A program made the translations under genes and the position numbers. The notes beneath the pieces are model-generated. The model did not search any database. It was not told the origin of the DNA and saw nothing but the letters and a program-made list of their open reading frames with translations. Positions 9,189-17,657 of a stretch of DNA of 64,000 bases are shown here, piece after piece. The stretch comes from an uncultured Lachnospiraceae bacterium (lineage in GTDB: Bacteria > Bacillota > Clostridia > Lachnospirales > Lachnospiraceae): contig CALWPY010000003.1 in NCBI GenBank assembly GCA_944383545.1, positions 62,001-126,000 on the forward strand. The letters run 5' to 3'. The first letter of the stretch is position 1; the number at the start of each line of letters is the position of its first letter.

Positions 9189-10019
9189 ATGAGTAATAAA
9201 GAGAGTAATGAAAAGAAAAAGGGAATGCCTAAATTTGTATATACAATACTTATGTTAGTGTTTGCCGGCATAGCATGTTACTGTATATATTATCTTGCGG
9301 ATTATTATCTTGAAAATAAAAAGAGTGAGGATAAATATGACGAACTGAGAAATCTTATTATTGAAGATAATACCGGAGAGCCTGCATATGATGACGAAGG
9401 TAACGAGGTGCCTGCGTTTGTAGAGGTGGACGGGAAGAAAATTCAGGCTAAATATCTGAACTTATATAACAGAAACAATAGTTTTGTAGCATGGATAAAG
9501 ATAGAAGGTACAGGCATAGATTATCCTGTTGTACAGACTCCGGAGGATGAGGAATATTATCTAAGAAGGGATTTTGACGGAAACAAGAGTACTGCGGGAA
9601 CAGTTTTTGTCGATACTTCATCAGACATAGAAAAGCCGTCTGACAATATATTAATTTACGGTCATAATATGAAAGCCGGCACCATGTTCCATGATTTACT
9701 GGAATATGATGATGAGGATTATTATAAGGAACATAAGTACATTGAATTTAATACCATTTATGGTGACGGAACATATGAAATAATTGCCGCATTCAGAACT
9801 AATATAAAGGCGGCTGATGATGACGGATTTAAATATTATCAGTTTTTTGATGCAGAAAATGAAGAAGAGTTTAATTATTTTATAGATAATGTAAAAGCTC
9901 TTACGCCATATGAAATACCTGTAACGGCAGAGTATGGTGATAAACTGATTACGCTGTCTACCTGTTCATATCATACTGATGAGGGAAGATTTGTGATTGT
10001 TGCAAAGAAAATTGAGTGA
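9189..10019 (+). CDS. srtB: Class B sortase
   Basis: 276 residues with a single N-terminal membrane helix (about residues 13-33). The catalytic Cys lies in TLSTC (Cys259), the catalytic His in IYGHNM (His159), and a C-terminal GRFVIV supplies the arginine. This set and length fit class B sortases. Sortases cut a C-terminal sorting signal and link the protein to peptidoglycan. No substrate with an NPxTN- or LPxTG-like motif is encoded in the window, so this looks like an orphan housekeeping enzyme. AGGAG precedes the ATG at a good distance. Its stop codon touches the 3' end of the convergent tRNA gene. Confidence 0.9.
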   Translation: MSNKESNEKKKGMPKFVYTILMLVFAGIACYCIYYLADYYLENKKSEDKYDELRNLIIEDNTGEPAYDDEGNEVPAFVEVDGKKIQAKYLNLYNRNNSFVAWIKIEGTGIDYPVVQTPEDEEYYLRRDFDGNKSTAGTVFVDTSSDIEKPSDNILIYGHNMKAGTMFHDLLEYDDEDYYKEHKYIEFNTIYGDGTYEIIAAFRTNIKAADDDGFKYYQFFDAENEEEFNYFIDNVKALTPYEIPVTAEYGDKLITLSTCSYHTDEGRFVIVAKKIE

Positions 10020-10102
10020 TGCCGCTGGCCGGACTCGAACCGGCACGGATTGTCTCCGCTTGATTTTGAGTCAAGTGCGTCTGCCAATTCCGCCACAGCG
10101 GC
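10020..10102 (-). tRNA. tRNA-Leu (anticodon CAA)
   Basis: Read leftward, the sequence folds into a class II tRNA. The 7-bp acceptor stem is GCCGCTG with CAGCGGC, the anticodon loop is CTCAAAA (anticodon CAA, reading UUG), the variable arm is long (CGGAGACAATCCG region), and the T arm contains GGTTCGAGTCC. The discriminator base is A, at 10020. The CCA end is not encoded. The 3' end lies directly against the sortase stop codon on the other strand. Confidence 0.95.
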
Positions 10103-10123
10103 ATGTGTTTAAAGCACTCGTAT

Positions 10124-10152
10124 ATATTAACAGATTTAAAAAAAATATGCAA
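10124..10152 (-). promoter_or_regulatory. Promoter for tRNA-Leu
   Basis: On the minus strand TTGCAT (10152-10147) and TAATAT (10129-10124) are 17 bases apart, about 20 bases before the tRNA 5' end, as expected for a tRNA promoter. Confidence 0.55.
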
Positions 10153-10202
10153 GAAAATATTATGGTAATTTTACTGTCTTACTTTAATTTTGGAGGTATG
10201 TC

Positions 10203-10424
10203 ATGATAAATAGAAAAATCAAGAAGATACTGGACATTAAATTTAATGAACTAACAATTAATCTTGAAAATAATTACAAAGACCTTGCCATAAGTGCGCT
10301 TAAGGATTTAAAGAAGACCGTGGAAGACCTTCATGAAAGCGGGGACTTAAATGACAAGGACTATGCAAAAGTAAAAAGTAAGGTGGATTATTATTCCACA
10401 AAGATGGAAGGATATCACCACTAA
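10203..10424 (+). CDS. Small helical protein, unknown function
   Basis: 73 residues, charged and rich in Lys, Asp and Leu, predicted fully helical (NNYKDLAISALKDLKKTVED). There is no signal peptide or membrane segment. A strong GGAGG (10192-10196) six bases before the ATG and a terminator immediately after the stop make it a credible gene despite its size. I do not recognise the family. It sits alone between the leftward tRNA-Leu and the convergent sigE gene. Confidence 0.7.
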   Translation: MINRKIKKILDIKFNELTINLENNYKDLAISALKDLKKTVEDLHESGDLNDKDYAKVKSKVDYYSTKMEGYHH

Positions 10425-10429
10425 ATTTT

Positions 10430-11161
10430 TCAGCTCAAACGTATCATTTCACGTTTGAGCCTTTTTATTATTTTCTTTTCCAGTCTGGAAATATATGACT
10501 GGGATATACCAAGTAGATCAGCCACCTCCTTTTGTGTCATCTCTTCATCGTCATGACCTATGCCGAATCTGAGTTCAATTATCATTCTTTCCCGGTCACT
10601 TAAAATATTCATGGCTTTTTCCAAAAGATTCTTATCTATTTCATCTTCGATATCCTTGTAAACCATATCATCATCCGTACCAAGAATATCAGAGAGAAGC
10701 AGTTCATTGCCGTCCCAATCAACATTTAACGGCTCATCAATGGAAACTTCAACTCTTGTGCGGCTGCTTCTTCTTAAATGCATAAGAATTTCATTTTCTA
10801 TACATCTGGAAGCATATGTAGCCAGTTTTATATTTTTATCTGATTTAAATGTGTTAATTGCCTTAATAAGACCGATTGTTCCAATGGATATTAAATCCTC
10901 CACACCGACGCCTGTATTGTCAAATTTTTTTGCAATGTACACTACAAGCCTTAAATTATGCTCTATCAGTATGCTTCTTACTTCGGAATCGTCCTCGTTT
11001 TCAAGGCGTTCTATCATAATCATTTCTTCCTCCTGTGACAGAGGAGGAGGAAGAACTTCCGAGCCGCCGATATAATGTACATCATTTTTCGGATACATAA
11101 TAAGATTTGCAATACTTTTTATGTTAAAGGATATTTTGTTATTACTTATAATACTAATCAT
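10430..11161 (-). CDS. sigE: RNA polymerase sporulation sigma factor SigE
   Basis: 243 residues, against about 239 in Bacillus. Highly characteristic stretches include [42 protein letters not shown] and [15 protein letters not shown] (region 2), and [16 protein letters not shown] (region 4). The first 25 or so residues form the pro-sequence that keeps pro-SigE inactive until cleaved by SpoIIGA. SigE directs early mother-cell transcription during sporulation. AGAGGAG lies seven bases before the ATG. It follows spoIIGA by 22 bases in the classical spoIIG arrangement. Confidence 0.97.
   Translation of the reverse strand: MISIISNNKISFNIKSIANLIMYPKNDVHYIGGSEVLPPPLSQEEEMIMIERLENEDDSEVRSILIEHNLRLVVYIAKKFDNTGVGVEDLISIGTIGLIKAINTFKSDKNIKLATYASRCIENEILMHLRRSSRTRVEVSIDEPLNVDWDGNELLLSDILGTDDDMVYKDIEDEIDKNLLEKAMNILSDRERMIIELRFGIGHDDEEMTQKEVADLLGISQSYISRLEKKIIKRLKREMIRLS
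10433..10466 (+). terminator. Terminator of the small gene, inside the 3' end of sigE
   Basis: A 10-bp perfect stem (10433-10442 with 10451-10460) with an 8-base loop is followed on the plus strand by CTTTTTATTATTTTC. It ends the rightward small gene. The same hairpin covers the last codons of the convergent sigE gene. On the minus strand the T run is short, so it is a weaker terminator for sigE. Confidence 0.75.
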
Positions 11162-11183
11162 TTGAATTCTCCTCTCGATATTC

Positions 11184-12026
11184 TTATACTAAATCTGAAC
11201 TAAGGAGCATGCTGTATCTTCCACCAAAAGCCATTCTGCTGAAGCATATGGGGATTTTAAACAGTTCGCGTACTCCGTTGTCAATTATAATTTTTTCGCA
11301 TATTACTGCCGGCATTGTTTCACTTTTACTGTTTATACAGCTATATGTAATGGGCATAATACTATGCGGTGAATTTATCTTAATCAGTTCCTGATAATTA
11401 ATATATCCCGACTTAAGATATGTTTTTATAAAATTGTCAAAACAGGGAGGTAGCAGTTCTTTTATTACACTTTTATCTGCAATAATAACTCCTGTTCCCG
11501 TGTATGGATTTTTCAGCATATTACCGGAATCCATAAAGCCTATATAGTCGTAATATTTCTCGTTGTAATATATTCTTACATTATGCAGATATCCTGCATG
11601 TTCTTTGTCATTTTTCAGTGAGTTAAATATAAGCCTTAATATAAGCCATGCCGATATAACTATAACTATATAAGGAAATAGTGACTTTGGCTTTTTTAAT
11701 AATATCGTAAGCAGACCTCCTATAAGAAGTGCCGACAATATGGTAGATTTATATATCATTCTTCTGTCGTTTGCGTTTTTTGAGTCAAATGTTATCAGTG
11801 TCATAAGAACAAAAACCGCAGCATAGGATATTATTTGTATAAATGCATTTTTATCATATAAAAGCATATAATCTGCTATGTTTATGATACTTCCTATAAA
11901 TGATGCTGAAAGAACTCTTAAAATTTTTGGCTTTACTTTCATGAACAGGCCGGCCGTGTAAAGCACAAGTATATTTAAGAGCATTCCGGTTATAAGCATT
12001 ACATCTGCATATACCGTATAGTACAT
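11184..12026 (-). CDS. spoIIGA: Sigma-E processing peptidase SpoIIGA
   Basis: 280 residues from ATG 12026. A GTG at 12032 overlaps the AGGAGGT site (12031-12037) and is unlikely to be the start. The N-terminal half has five or so membrane helices. The cytoplasmic half carries [15 protein letters not shown], with the aspartic-protease DSG motif at about residue 166. SpoIIGA sits in the sporulation septum and cleaves pro-SigE after the forespore signal arrives. Its partner sigE is directly downstream, and it is preceded by a Spo0A-type promoter. Confidence 0.95.
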   Translation of the reverse strand: MYYTVYADVMLITGMLLNILVLYTAGLFMKVKPKILRVLSASFIGSIINIADYMLLYDKNAFIQIISYAAVFVLMTLITFDSKNANDRRMIYKSTILSALLIGGLLTILLKKPKSLFPYIVIVISAWLILRLIFNSLKNDKEHAGYLHNVRIYYNEKYYDYIGFMDSGNMLKNPYTGTGVIIADKSVIKELLPPCFDNFIKTYLKSGYINYQELIKINSPHSIMPITYSCINSKSETMPAVICEKIIIDNGVRELFKIPICFSRMAFGGRYSMLLSSDLV

Positions 12027-12055
12027 GGTCACCTCCTGTTTTAATTCACTTATGC

Positions 12056-12088
12056 ATTATAGAAGCTTAAGGATGAAAATTACGTCAA
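12056..12088 (-). promoter_or_regulatory. spoIIG promoter with long spacer
   Basis: On the minus strand a near-consensus -35 TTGACG (12088-12083) and a perfect -10 TATAAT (12061-12056) are separated by 21 bases rather than 17. Known: the Bacillus subtilis spoIIG promoter also has good hexamers with an over-long spacer, and needs Spo0A to be used. TGACGTA (12087-12081) overlapping the -35 is one mismatch from the 0A-box TGNCGAA. Confidence 0.75.
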
Positions 12089-12123
12089 ACCATGTACTCA
12101 GACTGCAAATAATTAATTCAACT

Positions 12124-12130
12124 TTCGACA
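12124..12130 (-). promoter_or_regulatory. Spo0A box upstream of spoIIG
   Basis: TGTCGAA on the minus strand is a perfect 0A-box (TGNCGAA). It lies about 43 bases, close to four helical turns, upstream of the imperfect box at the -35 element, matching the two-site layout known for spoIIG. Confidence 0.65.
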
Positions 12131-12219
12131 AGACAGATTTTTAGCTTTAAGCATATATTTATATAAAGTGGATAACAGGTTTTTAAGTTGTTTATAACAT
12201 AAATTTTGAAGGAGGTATT

Positions 12220-13926
12220 ATGGAGCAGGATGCAGGTAAAATTGATACAGAATTCAGGCTGGCGCTTGATCTTGATGAAAAAGTAAGAGAAAAGTCTAAT
12301 GACCTGAATGTTGGTTTTGATGAAAGAAGCGGGGAATGGGAACTCATAATAAGATATATAAGAAGCCTTTCTGATGTTGCAAAAGAAATTCCGATTACAT
12401 ATACTGAGCTTTTAAACGGTTATGCGGTTATAAGAATAAATCAGGAATATATAAATGAATTATCCAACCATCCTAACATAATATGGATAGAAAAACCTAA
12501 TACAATGATTACGGAAATATTTACTGCCATGCGCATATCATGTATACCGAGAGTAAAGGTAAATCCGTTAAACCTTTCCGGAGAAGGAATTACCATTGCC
12601 ATAATTGATTCAGGAGCAGACATATTCAGAAGTGAGTTCAGAAATGCAGATGGAAGTACCAAAATAGCAGGATTCTGGGACCAAAGCGCTCAGGGTGATC
12701 CACCGGAAGGATATAACATGGGACATTATTATACAGAAGAGGAAATTAATTTACTGCTTAATGAGTACGGCGATAATCCGCCTGAAAACCTTGTAAGGAG
12801 TTTCGACAGAAGCGGTCACGGAACAGCAGTTGCGGGAATTGCCGCCTCTGTTGCAGATAAATCAAAATTGCTTATTGTGAAGCTGGCAGAACAAAGAAGA
12901 AATTCTTTCCCAAGAACTACTGAACTTATGGAAGGTATAGATTTTTCGATAAAATATTCTATAAATAATGAAACACCTGTAGCCATAAACTTAAGCTTTG
13001 GAAATAACTACGGTGACCATGCATCTAATTCTATACTCGAAACTTATATAGACAGTATTTCGATATCGGCAAGGGCAACACTTATTACTGGTACAGGAAA
13101 TGACGGCGCATCGGGCAGACATGCACAGGGGCTTTTGGGAAACACCTCGTATGTCGTACATGAGTTTATGGTGTCGGATTTTGAAACAGGCATAAACATT
13201 CAGGTATGGCGTAATTATTCGGATATTGTTGATATATTTCTTATTACGCCATCTAATAAAGAAATAGGTCCGTTTAACAATTATTCTGACACAATGAGGT
13301 TTGATACCGGAAATGATTTGATAGCTGTAATTAACGGTATGCCGTCACCTTTTAATGTAATGCAGGAAACCTTTATATCAATAATTCCGGATAATACATA
13401 TATTGAAGCAGGACTCTGGAAAATCAGGCTTAATCCTAAATCAATTACTGACGGACGATATAATATCTGGCTTCCTGTATCGGGCTCCACCTCAGGTAAT
13501 GTATATTTCTTAAGGCCGGGTGAATTTACAACACTTACAATACCGTCAACGGCAAAAAGAATAATAAGTGTATCTGCATATAATCAGTTAAATGATTCAT
13601 ATGCAGCATTTTCAGGCAGAGGTTATACGGCAGATAACAACATAAAGCCGGATATTGCGGCACCGGGAGTAGACATACTTGTTCCGTCAGTCGGTACAGG
13701 TTTTGAATTAAGAAGCGGTACATCAATGGCAGCGCCTTTTGTAACAGGAAGTGCGGCACTCATGATGGAATGGGGAATAATAAGAGGAAATGACATATAT
13801 ATGTACGGAGAAAAAGTGAAGGCAAACCTTATAAGAGGAGCAAGAAGTCTTCCTGCATTTTCATCTTATCCAAATCCTTATGTAGGCTGGGGTGCTCTAT
13901 GTCTGGCAGATTCACTTCCTGATTAA
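12220..13926 (+). CDS. S8 family (subtilisin-like) serine protease
   Basis: 568 residues with no evident signal peptide. The triad is complete: Asp130 in AIIDSGAD, His200 in RSGHGTAVAG and Ser502 in SGTSMAAP. Residues 1-100 form a prodomain-like region. About 150 residues between the catalytic Asn region (TGTGNDGASGRH) and the Ser carry a beta-rich insert (around 310-450). This architecture is common in multi-copy clostridial S8 proteases related to the Csp germination proteases. The gene is divergent from spoIIGA, which hints at a sporulation or germination role, but I see no sigma-E or sigma-G promoter I would trust. AAGGAGG precedes the ATG. Confidence 0.88.
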   Translation: MEQDAGKIDTEFRLALDLDEKVREKSNDLNVGFDERSGEWELIIRYIRSLSDVAKEIPITYTELLNGYAVIRINQEYINELSNHPNIIWIEKPNTMITEIFTAMRISCIPRVKVNPLNLSGEGITIAIIDSGADIFRSEFRNADGSTKIAGFWDQSAQGDPPEGYNMGHYYTEEEINLLLNEYGDNPPENLVRSFDRSGHGTAVAGIAASVADKSKLLIVKLAEQRRNSFPRTTELMEGIDFSIKYSINNETPVAINLSFGNNYGDHASNSILETYIDSISISARATLITGTGNDGASGRHAQGLLGNTSYVVHEFMVSDFETGINIQVWRNYSDIVDIFLITPSNKEIGPFNNYSDTMRFDTGNDLIAVINGMPSPFNVMQETFISIIPDNTYIEAGLWKIRLNPKSITDGRYNIWLPVSGSTSGNVYFLRPGEFTTLTIPSTAKRIISVSAYNQLNDSYAAFSGRGYTADNNIKPDIAAPGVDILVPSVGTGFELRSGTSMAAPFVTGSAALMMEWGIIRGNDIYMYGEKVKANLIRGARSLPAFSSYPNPYVGWGALCLADSLPD

Positions 13927-13939
13927 AAACAATAATATG

Positions 13940-13968
13940 TGGATATTTTATACTTTTTATGGTATTAT
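13940..13968 (+). promoter_or_regulatory. Possible promoter for TPR gene leader
   Basis: TGGATA (13940-13945) and TATTAT (13963-13968) are 17 bases apart. The match is moderate (-35 is 4 of 6). If used, transcription would begin at about 13975 and include the two hairpins at 13984-14055. Confidence 0.35.
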
Positions 13969-13983
13969 TTCACTATATGCTCT

Positions 13984-14055
13984 CAATCCGCAAGGGTTGG
14001 GATGACGCACAGCGCCGCCGCGAAGCGATTATAATCACGTGCTGTGCATATTTTT
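13984..14055 (+). promoter_or_regulatory. Possible structured leader RNA or attenuator
   Basis: Two structures lie in a locally GC-rich patch of this AT-rich gap. The first is a 6-bp stem (13984-13989 with 13994-13999) capped by a GCAA tetraloop. The second is a stem of GCACAGC (14007-14013) with GCTGTGC (14041-14047) followed by ATATTTTT, resembling a terminator. The loop of the second contains a small CGC-GAA-GCG hairpin (14019-14027) and the palindrome GATTATAATC. I compared it from memory with common riboswitches and found no match. It could simply be the terminator of the protease gene. Confidence 0.45.
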
Positions 14056-14085
14056 CAATATGTAAATTTGGCGGGAGTTCTTTAT

Positions 14086-14982
14086 ATGGCAGAAAAAAAT
14101 AAGAATTCAATTAAAAGGCGAAAAGCCCAGCTTTTAAGAAGACATATAGAAGCAACACTTATAATAATTGCAATATGCGTGTTTTTGTTTTCGAGAATGG
14201 TCAGTGATAAGGAAGATTTAAGAAACCGTGGGATTTCTGAATATAATAACGGACAATATCAGGAGGCACTTGAAAGCTTTAGAAAAGCATATGATGAAGA
14301 TCAGTGGTTTACGGACGAAATGGATGCGGATATCCTTATGTATACAGGCGATTCATATATGAAACTCAATATGTATCAGGAGGCATATGATACTTATGTA
14401 AAAATACTGGAGGATTACGCAGAATATACAGACACTGATAAAGTAAACGAACTGATTGATCTTTCACAGGCGCTTATCTTTGTGCAAAGCGGAAGCTACG
14501 AGGAGGCAGTACCGGGACTGACGGCGGCAGTGGAAAACGGATATACGGAAATGAATATGTATTTAGGTGCATGCCATGAAAAGCTTGGCGATTATGAAAG
14601 CATGATGTCATGTTATAATGCTTATCTTGCTTCAAATTCCATAAATACATACATAGCTTATCAGCTTTCTTCATATTATATGGATACTGACATTAATCTG
14701 TCTTCCGCAAAATCATATATTGACCAGGGACTTTCCTGCAATGATACCGTATACCTTGAAGAAGTCAAATTAAATGAAATTATATATTATGAAAAAATAT
14801 CGGATTATAATACGGCATTTCTGAAAGCCCAGGAGTTTATATCTGAATATCCTGATAATTCAGTAGGGCAGGCTGAGTATGACTTTTTATATACAAGAGT
14901 AAATATAGACCCTACGCCGGTACATATTGAGCCGGAAGAAGAAAATGACAGTGAAACATCCGTCGATTCATCCGGCAGTTAA
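14086..14982 (+). CDS. Membrane-anchored TPR-repeat protein
   Basis: 298 residues from ATG 14086, which follows a GCGGGAG site. An upstream in-frame GTG at 14044 lies inside the hairpin and is unlikely. A basic N-terminus and one membrane helix (about residues 20-37, TLIIIAICVFLF) are followed by tetratricopeptide-type repeats, for example NRGISEYNNGQYQEALESF and MYTGDSYMKLNMYQEAYDTY, and an acidic Ser/Glu-rich tail. TPR domains mediate protein contacts, and here they would face outside if the N-terminus is cytoplasmic. The partner is unknown. hflX follows 32 bases later. Confidence 0.8.
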   Translation: MAEKNKNSIKRRKAQLLRRHIEATLIIIAICVFLFSRMVSDKEDLRNRGISEYNNGQYQEALESFRKAYDEDQWFTDEMDADILMYTGDSYMKLNMYQEAYDTYVKILEDYAEYTDTDKVNELIDLSQALIFVQSGSYEEAVPGLTAAVENGYTEMNMYLGACHEKLGDYESMMSCYNAYLASNSINTYIAYQLSSYYMDTDINLSSAKSYIDQGLSCNDTVYLEEVKLNEIIYYEKISDYNTAFLKAQEFISEYPDNSVGQAEYDFLYTRVNIDPTPVHIEPEEENDSETSVDSSGS

Positions 14983-15014
14983 AATATATAATCCTTACAA
15001 GGAGTATTTAGTTA

Positions 15015-16241
15015 ATGATTGATAATACCGAAAAAAAAGAAAGGGCTGTACTTGTTGCGGCTTCCGTAAATGATGAAGATACGGAGGCACTTCTTAACGA
15101 GCTTTCCGAGCTTGTAAAAACAGCAGGAGCAGAAACTGTTGCCACTTTAATTCAAAATAAAGAAGCCTTTGACAATGCCACATATATAGGCAGGGGAAAG
15201 GTGGAAGAACTGAAAAATCTTATTGCAATATATGAAGCTGACTGCATTGTATGTGATGATGAGCTTTCTCCCATACAACAGAAAAATCTTGAGGATATAT
15301 TAGATGTAAAGGTCCTTGACAGGACTACGGTAATTCTGGATATATTTGCAAAACATGCTACAACAGGTGAAGGAAAACTTCAGGTTGAGCTTGCTCAGCT
15401 TAAATACCGCTCTACAAGACTTATAGGCTCAAATAATCAGCTTTCAAGACTGGGAGGCGGAATAGGTACCAGAGGTCCCGGTGAAAAAAAGCTGGAAACT
15501 GACAGGAGAGTTATAAGAAACAGAATCGGTCAGTTAAACCGGGAGCTTGAAAATGTAAAAATGCACAGAAGCGTAATGAGAAAAAAGAGACTTGAGGGAG
15601 ATACTCCGGTATGTGCGATTGTCGGTTATACAAATGCCGGAAAGTCTACTCTTCTCAATGCCTTAACAGGGGCAGGTGTATTGGAAGAAGATAAATTGTT
15701 TGCAACACTTGACCCTACTTCAAGGAGGCTTCTTCTTGACAGCCGTCAGGAAATAATACTGACTGACACGGTCGGATTTATAAGAAAACTTCCTCACCAC
15801 CTTATAAATGCTTTCCGTTCAACACTTGAAGAAGCAAAGTATGCCGATATAATAATTCATGTGGTGGATATTTCCGACCCTGACTGTGATGATAAAATGG
15901 CGGCAGTATATAAGACTCTTTCCGACCTGGGAATTATGAATAAGCCTGTAATCACAGTGTTTAATAAATGTGATAAGGTTGAGGAGCTTCCTGTAATTAA
16001 GGATTTAAAAGCAGAAATGATGCTTTATATTTCCGCAAAGCAGGGAGGAGATTTTACTGAGCTTAAAGATGCCGTTCAGAATATTATTAACAGCCAAAGA
16101 AAATATATAGAAATTACGGTACCTTATAATGAAGCAGGAACTGTTAATAAAATAAGAAAATACGGAACACTGCTGTCAGAGGAATACCGTGATGACGGAA
16201 TATTTATTAAGGCATACATTGAAAATTCATTTGATATTTAA
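15015..16241 (+). CDS. hflX: Ribosome-associated GTPase HflX
   Basis: 408 residues. The HflX N-terminal domain includes ATYIGRGKVEELKNL and the Gly-rich linker GGGIGTRGPGEKKLE. The G domain has GYTNAGKST (G1, about residue 204), DTVGFI (G3) and NKCD (G4). HflX binds the 50S subunit and can split stalled ribosomes under stress. An AAGGAG site precedes the ATG. The following rRNA methyltransferase gene starts 23 bases downstream. Confidence 0.94.
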   Translation: MIDNTEKKERAVLVAASVNDEDTEALLNELSELVKTAGAETVATLIQNKEAFDNATYIGRGKVEELKNLIAIYEADCIVCDDELSPIQQKNLEDILDVKVLDRTTVILDIFAKHATTGEGKLQVELAQLKYRSTRLIGSNNQLSRLGGGIGTRGPGEKKLETDRRVIRNRIGQLNRELENVKMHRSVMRKKRLEGDTPVCAIVGYTNAGKSTLLNALTGAGVLEEDKLFATLDPTSRRLLLDSRQEIILTDTVGFIRKLPHHLINAFRSTLEEAKYADIIIHVVDISDPDCDDKMAAVYKTLSDLGIMNKPVITVFNKCDKVEELPVIKDLKAEMMLYISAKQGGDFTELKDAVQNIINSQRKYIEITVPYNEAGTVNKIRKYGTLLSEEYRDDGIFIKAYIENSFDI

Positions 16242-16264
16242 AAACAAACAAAAGGAAAAAGAGC

Positions 16265-17644
16265 ATGAAACTGCCTGAAAAGTATATTGAAGCCATGAAA
16301 AAACTGCTTGGCGATGAATTTAATGATTATTTAGAGTGCATGGACAAGCATTTAAAACATGGTTTAAGAATAAATACAAGAAAAATAAGTGTGGAGGATT
16401 TTCTTAAAATAAGTCCTTTTAATTTAAAACCTGTTCCGTGGTGCAGTAACGGTTTTTATTATGATGAAAATATTTACAAGCCTTCCAAGCACCCGTATTA
16501 CTATGCAGGACTTTATTATCTTCAGGAGCCGAGCGCAATGCTTCCTGCTTCGGCACTTCCTATAGAGCCTGAAGACAGGGTACTGGATATGTGTGCCGCT
16601 CCCGGAGGAAAATCCACGGAGCTTGCATCTAAGCTGAACGGTACGGGAATACTTGTTTCAAACGACATAAGTGCCTCGAGAGCCAAAGCTTTACTTAAAA
16701 ATCTTGAGCTTTTCGGTACGGAAAATGTGATTGTCACATGCGAGGCACCAAACGGCCTGTCAAAAAAATTTGAAAAGTATTTCGATAAAATACTTATAGA
16801 TGCTCCGTGTTCCGGTGAGGGGATGTTCAGAAAATCTTCTGCCATGATAACTGCATGGGAGCAGAACGGAAATGAGATGTTTGCCGGTATACAAAGAGGA
16901 ATACTTAATGAAGCTGTCAAAATGCTTAAACCGGGAGGAATTATACTTTATTCCACATGTACTTTTTCCCCACTGGAGGATGAAAAATCAGTCGAATATC
17001 TGCTTTCACTTGATTCTTCACTTGAAGTCATTGATATAAAAAAGGAAAAAGGCTTTAAGGACGGATATCCTGAGTTTTCGGAAACAAAAAATCCTGATTT
17101 AATTAAATGTGCAAGGCTTTTTCCGCACAGGATAGAAGGAGAAGGACATTTTGCGGCGCTTATTAAAAACACGGAAGTAAGCACGGAAACATATCACAGT
17201 GCACATATTATAAAGAACTCCAAAATAACTGCCGAAGCCAAAGAATTTTTGGAAAAGCTTAAATTAAAATTAGATTTAGGCAGAGTTGAAGTAAATAATG
17301 AAAAGTTATATTATTTACCTGTAGGATGCCCTGATACAGACGGCTTAAGGATATTAAGGAATGGGCTTTTTCTTGGAGAAATGAAGAAAAACAGGTTTGA
17401 GCCCTCTCAGGCTCTTGCAATGTCACTTGACATGAAAGATTATGATAATTGTTTAAGTCTTTCTGCAGATGATGAAAGAGTGGTAAGATATCTTAAAGGA
17501 GAAACAATAGAAGTATATTATTCGGATGAAAAATTATCAGACGGTTATGTGCTTATATGTGTAAGCGGTTATCCGCTCGGCTGGGGCAAGTCAAAAAATA
17601 ATATTATAAAAAATAAATATCTTCCGGGATGGCGGATGATGTGA
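16265..17644 (+). CDS. RsmF-like rRNA (cytosine-C5) methyltransferase
   Basis: 459 residues of the NOL1/NOP2/Sun family. The SAM-binding motif is LDMCAAPGGKSTELA, and the two conserved cysteines lie in DAPCSGEGM (Cys182) and STCTF (Cys232, the likely nucleophile). The C-terminal third (FLGEMKKNRFEPSQALAM and a PUA-like end) matches the RsmF/YebU extension. The enzyme transfers a methyl group to C5 of a cytosine in RNA, probably 16S rRNA. The exact target cannot be read from sequence. Neighbours hflX and a pseudouridine synthase fit a ribosome role. Confidence 0.88.
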   Translation: MKLPEKYIEAMKKLLGDEFNDYLECMDKHLKHGLRINTRKISVEDFLKISPFNLKPVPWCSNGFYYDENIYKPSKHPYYYAGLYYLQEPSAMLPASALPIEPEDRVLDMCAAPGGKSTELASKLNGTGILVSNDISASRAKALLKNLELFGTENVIVTCEAPNGLSKKFEKYFDKILIDAPCSGEGMFRKSSAMITAWEQNGNEMFAGIQRGILNEAVKMLKPGGIILYSTCTFSPLEDEKSVEYLLSLDSSLEVIDIKKEKGFKDGYPEFSETKNPDLIKCARLFPHRIEGEGHFAALIKNTEVSTETYHSAHIIKNSKITAEAKEFLEKLKLKLDLGRVEVNNEKLYYLPVGCPDTDGLRILRNGLFLGEMKKNRFEPSQALAMSLDMKDYDNCLSLSADDERVVRYLKGETIEVYYSDEKLSDGYVLICVSGYPLGWGKSKNNIIKNKYLPGWRMM

Positions 17645-17657
17645 GGTAATAAATAAT

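Noticed and set aside
12140-12219. Sigma-E or sigma-G promoter before the S8 protease
   Set aside because: Candidate hexamers match only about half of the consensus positions, so I do not report a promoter there.
13984-14055. Possible c-di-GMP (GEMM) riboswitch, suggested by GACGCA
   Set aside because: The region is too short and lacks the conserved tetraloop-receptor and second-stem sequences; kept only as an unassigned structured element.
14044-14085. Upstream GTG start for the TPR protein
   Set aside because: It lies within the hairpin arm and has no ribosome site; ATG 14086 has a GCGGGAG site.
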